Below, one piece after another: positions 31,062 to 32,298 of a stretch of 32,298 nucleotides of DNA. Source of the DNA: Xylaria sp. FL1777 (lineage: Eukaryota; Ascomycota; Sordariomycetes; Xylariales; Xylariaceae). The notes beneath the pieces were generated by a model, which ran no database searches, had not been told where the DNA came from, and saw nothing but the letters and a program-made list of their open reading frames with translations. Each line of letters starts with the position of its first letter. Position 1 is the stretch's first letter. Where the stretch lies: contig MU400847.1 in the NCBI GenBank assembly GCA_022578965.1, positions 1-32,298 of the forward strand, given 5' to 3'. The translations under genes and the position numbers were made by a program.

Positions 31062-31555
31062 TGTTACAAAATTAGCATAAAGGTGGCTTTTAAAGCAGCT
31101 TAATGCTTTTATATATACTTTGCATTTTTTCTTTTGCTAACTAGAGCCGAAGTTACATAATAACTTACTTAGCTTACTAAGCTTATAGTAATTTAAAGCT
31201 TACTAAGCTTACAGTAATTTAAGGCTTACTAAGCTTATAGTAATCTAGTGCTTACTAAACTTGCAGTAATTTAAAAAGAATTATTATTTTTTTTACTTTT
31301 TCTTTGTTTATATAATTATATACTTTTTATATTTAATTATTTACTTAGTTTTAGTTTTTTAGCTATTAATTTTTTATAATTACTAAGCACTAATATATTT
31401 ATTACTTTTAATTCTTTAAAACCTTTATTAATGCATAGTAGTAAAAGTACCTTAAAAACCTCTTTAATAAACTACTATTAAAAATCCTATTATTACTTGC
31501 AAATTAAAACCTTAAAAGCAAACCTATTATATTAATATATAATAAGTCTGTTATA
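31062..31555 (+). repeat. gypsy-1 copy 3, 5' LTR
   Basis: 494 bp, begins TGTTACAAAATTAGC and ends CTGTTATA. It is the same type as copy 2 but 26 bp longer, owing to one additional unit of the CTTACTAAGCTTATAGTAAT tandem repeat (31170-31270). It is AT-rich overall, with a few G/C islands such as GGTGGC and AGAGCCGAAG. Confidence 0.9.
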
Positions 31556-31699
31556 CTTTAATAGCTTTTTAATTAATAAAACTTAACACATAAAAACAAA
31601 TACTAGTATAAAAAGTTAAATAATAAACAATTTATAAAATAAACTCTTAAAAGTATACTAAAAAAATATTTAAAAAACAAAAATATTAAACAGCATTAC

Positions 31700-32298
31700 A
31701 TAAGTAAACTTTACTTAATAACTAATAAACCAGATTTAAGTTATACTACTAAAAACAAAAAGTTAAAAATTAAGTTTAAAAATTTTAAAGACTTTTAAAA
31801 TTAGCAACGTATTAAAATAACAAACTTTAATACTTTTATTAGTTACTTCTATTAAAAAAAAAGCAGTAGTAAAAAAAAAAAAATTAAGCAGCAGCAATAA
31901 AAAAAAACTAACGTTAATATTAGCGCTATAAAGTAAACTAGTTGCTTTAACTTAAAAAATAGCTTAAATATTAAATATTACAACCTTTAAACTAGCGTAA
32001 ATATTAGCTATAATAATTAAAGCAGTAATAATAATTGCTATTATAATAATAAATTAAAGTTTTAAATAAGTAATTATGCTATAACTAATGCTAATATTAC
32101 TACTAGCAAACTTAACGCTTACTTTTATTACTATTATACTTAAAATAATAACTTAAAATAAAAAACCTAACTTTTTATTACTATTATTACTTTTACTATT
32201 AAGATTATTTATAATATTAAAAATATTAAACATTAAAAGTTTTAAACTTACTGCTTTAAAGCTTTATAATAAATTTATAAATATAAAAGCCTTTTTAA
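31700..32298 (+). pseudogene. gypsy-1 copy 3 gag 5' part
   Basis: Aligned with 18110-18710 of copy 2. Shared traces include the Lys/Ser-rich KKKA-V/A segment at 31858, Ala/Ile-rich IKAVIII-type text and the LLLLLLL run near 32175, with further C-to-T and G-to-A changes. No start codon can be fixed in any copy. Confidence 0.6.

Larger units (their letters stand above)
31062..32298 (+). mobile_element. gypsy-1 copy 3, 5' part, continues beyond window
   Basis: LTR followed by 743 bp homologous to 17969-18710 of copy 2: leader, then the start of gag. It ends at the window edge before the capsid-like block. It inserted in repeat X copy 2, 15 bp from the homologous position of the copy 2 insertion. 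The likely target duplication is AATAT (31057-31061), but the right copy is outside the window. Confidence 0.88.

Noticed and set aside
16400..31555. Segmental duplication of an X-plus-gypsy block to explain copies 2 and 3
   Set aside because: The LTRs join X at positions 15 bp apart, and the copy 3 locus still contains the uninterrupted copy 2 target, so separate insertions fit better.
1..32298. Mitochondrial or plastid origin because of extreme A+T content
   Set aside because: Nested LTR retrotransposons, hAT, MITE and SINE with target duplications, and transition-only divergence between copies, are nuclear features; no organellar gene was found.

Overview
The window looks like an AT-isochore from a filamentous ascomycete. 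It is a gene-free stack of nested transposable elements that have been heavily degraded by RIP-like C-to-T mutation on both strands. By eye the sequence is far above 75% A+T. Long protein-coding traces can be read in one consistent frame but carry many TAA/TAG stops where Trp, Gln or Arg codons are expected, and copies of the same repeat differ almost only by C/T and G/A transitions. I see no intact host gene, tRNA, rRNA or CRISPR array.

Layout from left to right. (1) 1-2048: right-hand part of an autonomous-type hAT DNA transposon. It holds an (ATT)n run, the transposase C-terminus with a probable intron, five exact 190-bp tandem units, a 52-bp palindromic subterminal array and a terminal inverted repeat ending CCCTA. 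(2) 2049-4629 and 13730-about 15420: a chromodomain Ty3/gypsy element ('gypsy-2', + strand) with protease, RT, RNase H, integrase and chromodomain traces. (3) 4630-13729: a complete second gypsy element ('gypsy-1' copy 1, - strand, TSD GCTTA) splits gypsy-2. This copy is itself interrupted by a 626-bp hAT-type MITE (6818-7443, 8-bp TSD) and a 732-bp tRNA-headed SINE (10300-11031, 15-bp TSD). (4) 15420-16400: AT-rich spacer. (5) 16400-17500 and 25134-about 25880: an unclassified repeat 'X', split by gypsy-1 copy 2 (17501-25128, + strand, 468-bp LTRs, TSD AAAAA). (6) About 25900-29949: a probable Tad1-like LINE remnant on the - strand. (7) 29950-31061: a second copy of X, hit by gypsy-1 copy 3 (31062 to the window end) only 15 bp from the homologous position used by copy 2.

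The paralogous copies make the history readable. Gypsy-1 copy 2 preserves the empty sites of both the SINE and the MITE found in copy 1. The MITE carries the same 223-bp right arm as the hAT element, which makes that hAT family its likely source of transposase. Nothing here looks able to code now. The value of the window is as a record of nesting order, RIP behaviour and element evolution. The most unusual points are mutation density that drops at the outer ends of the gypsy-1 copies, RIP that does not look CpA-restricted, U3 replacement between gypsy-1 LTRs, the strictly 190-bp array inside a hAT element, and two near-identical insertion positions in X.
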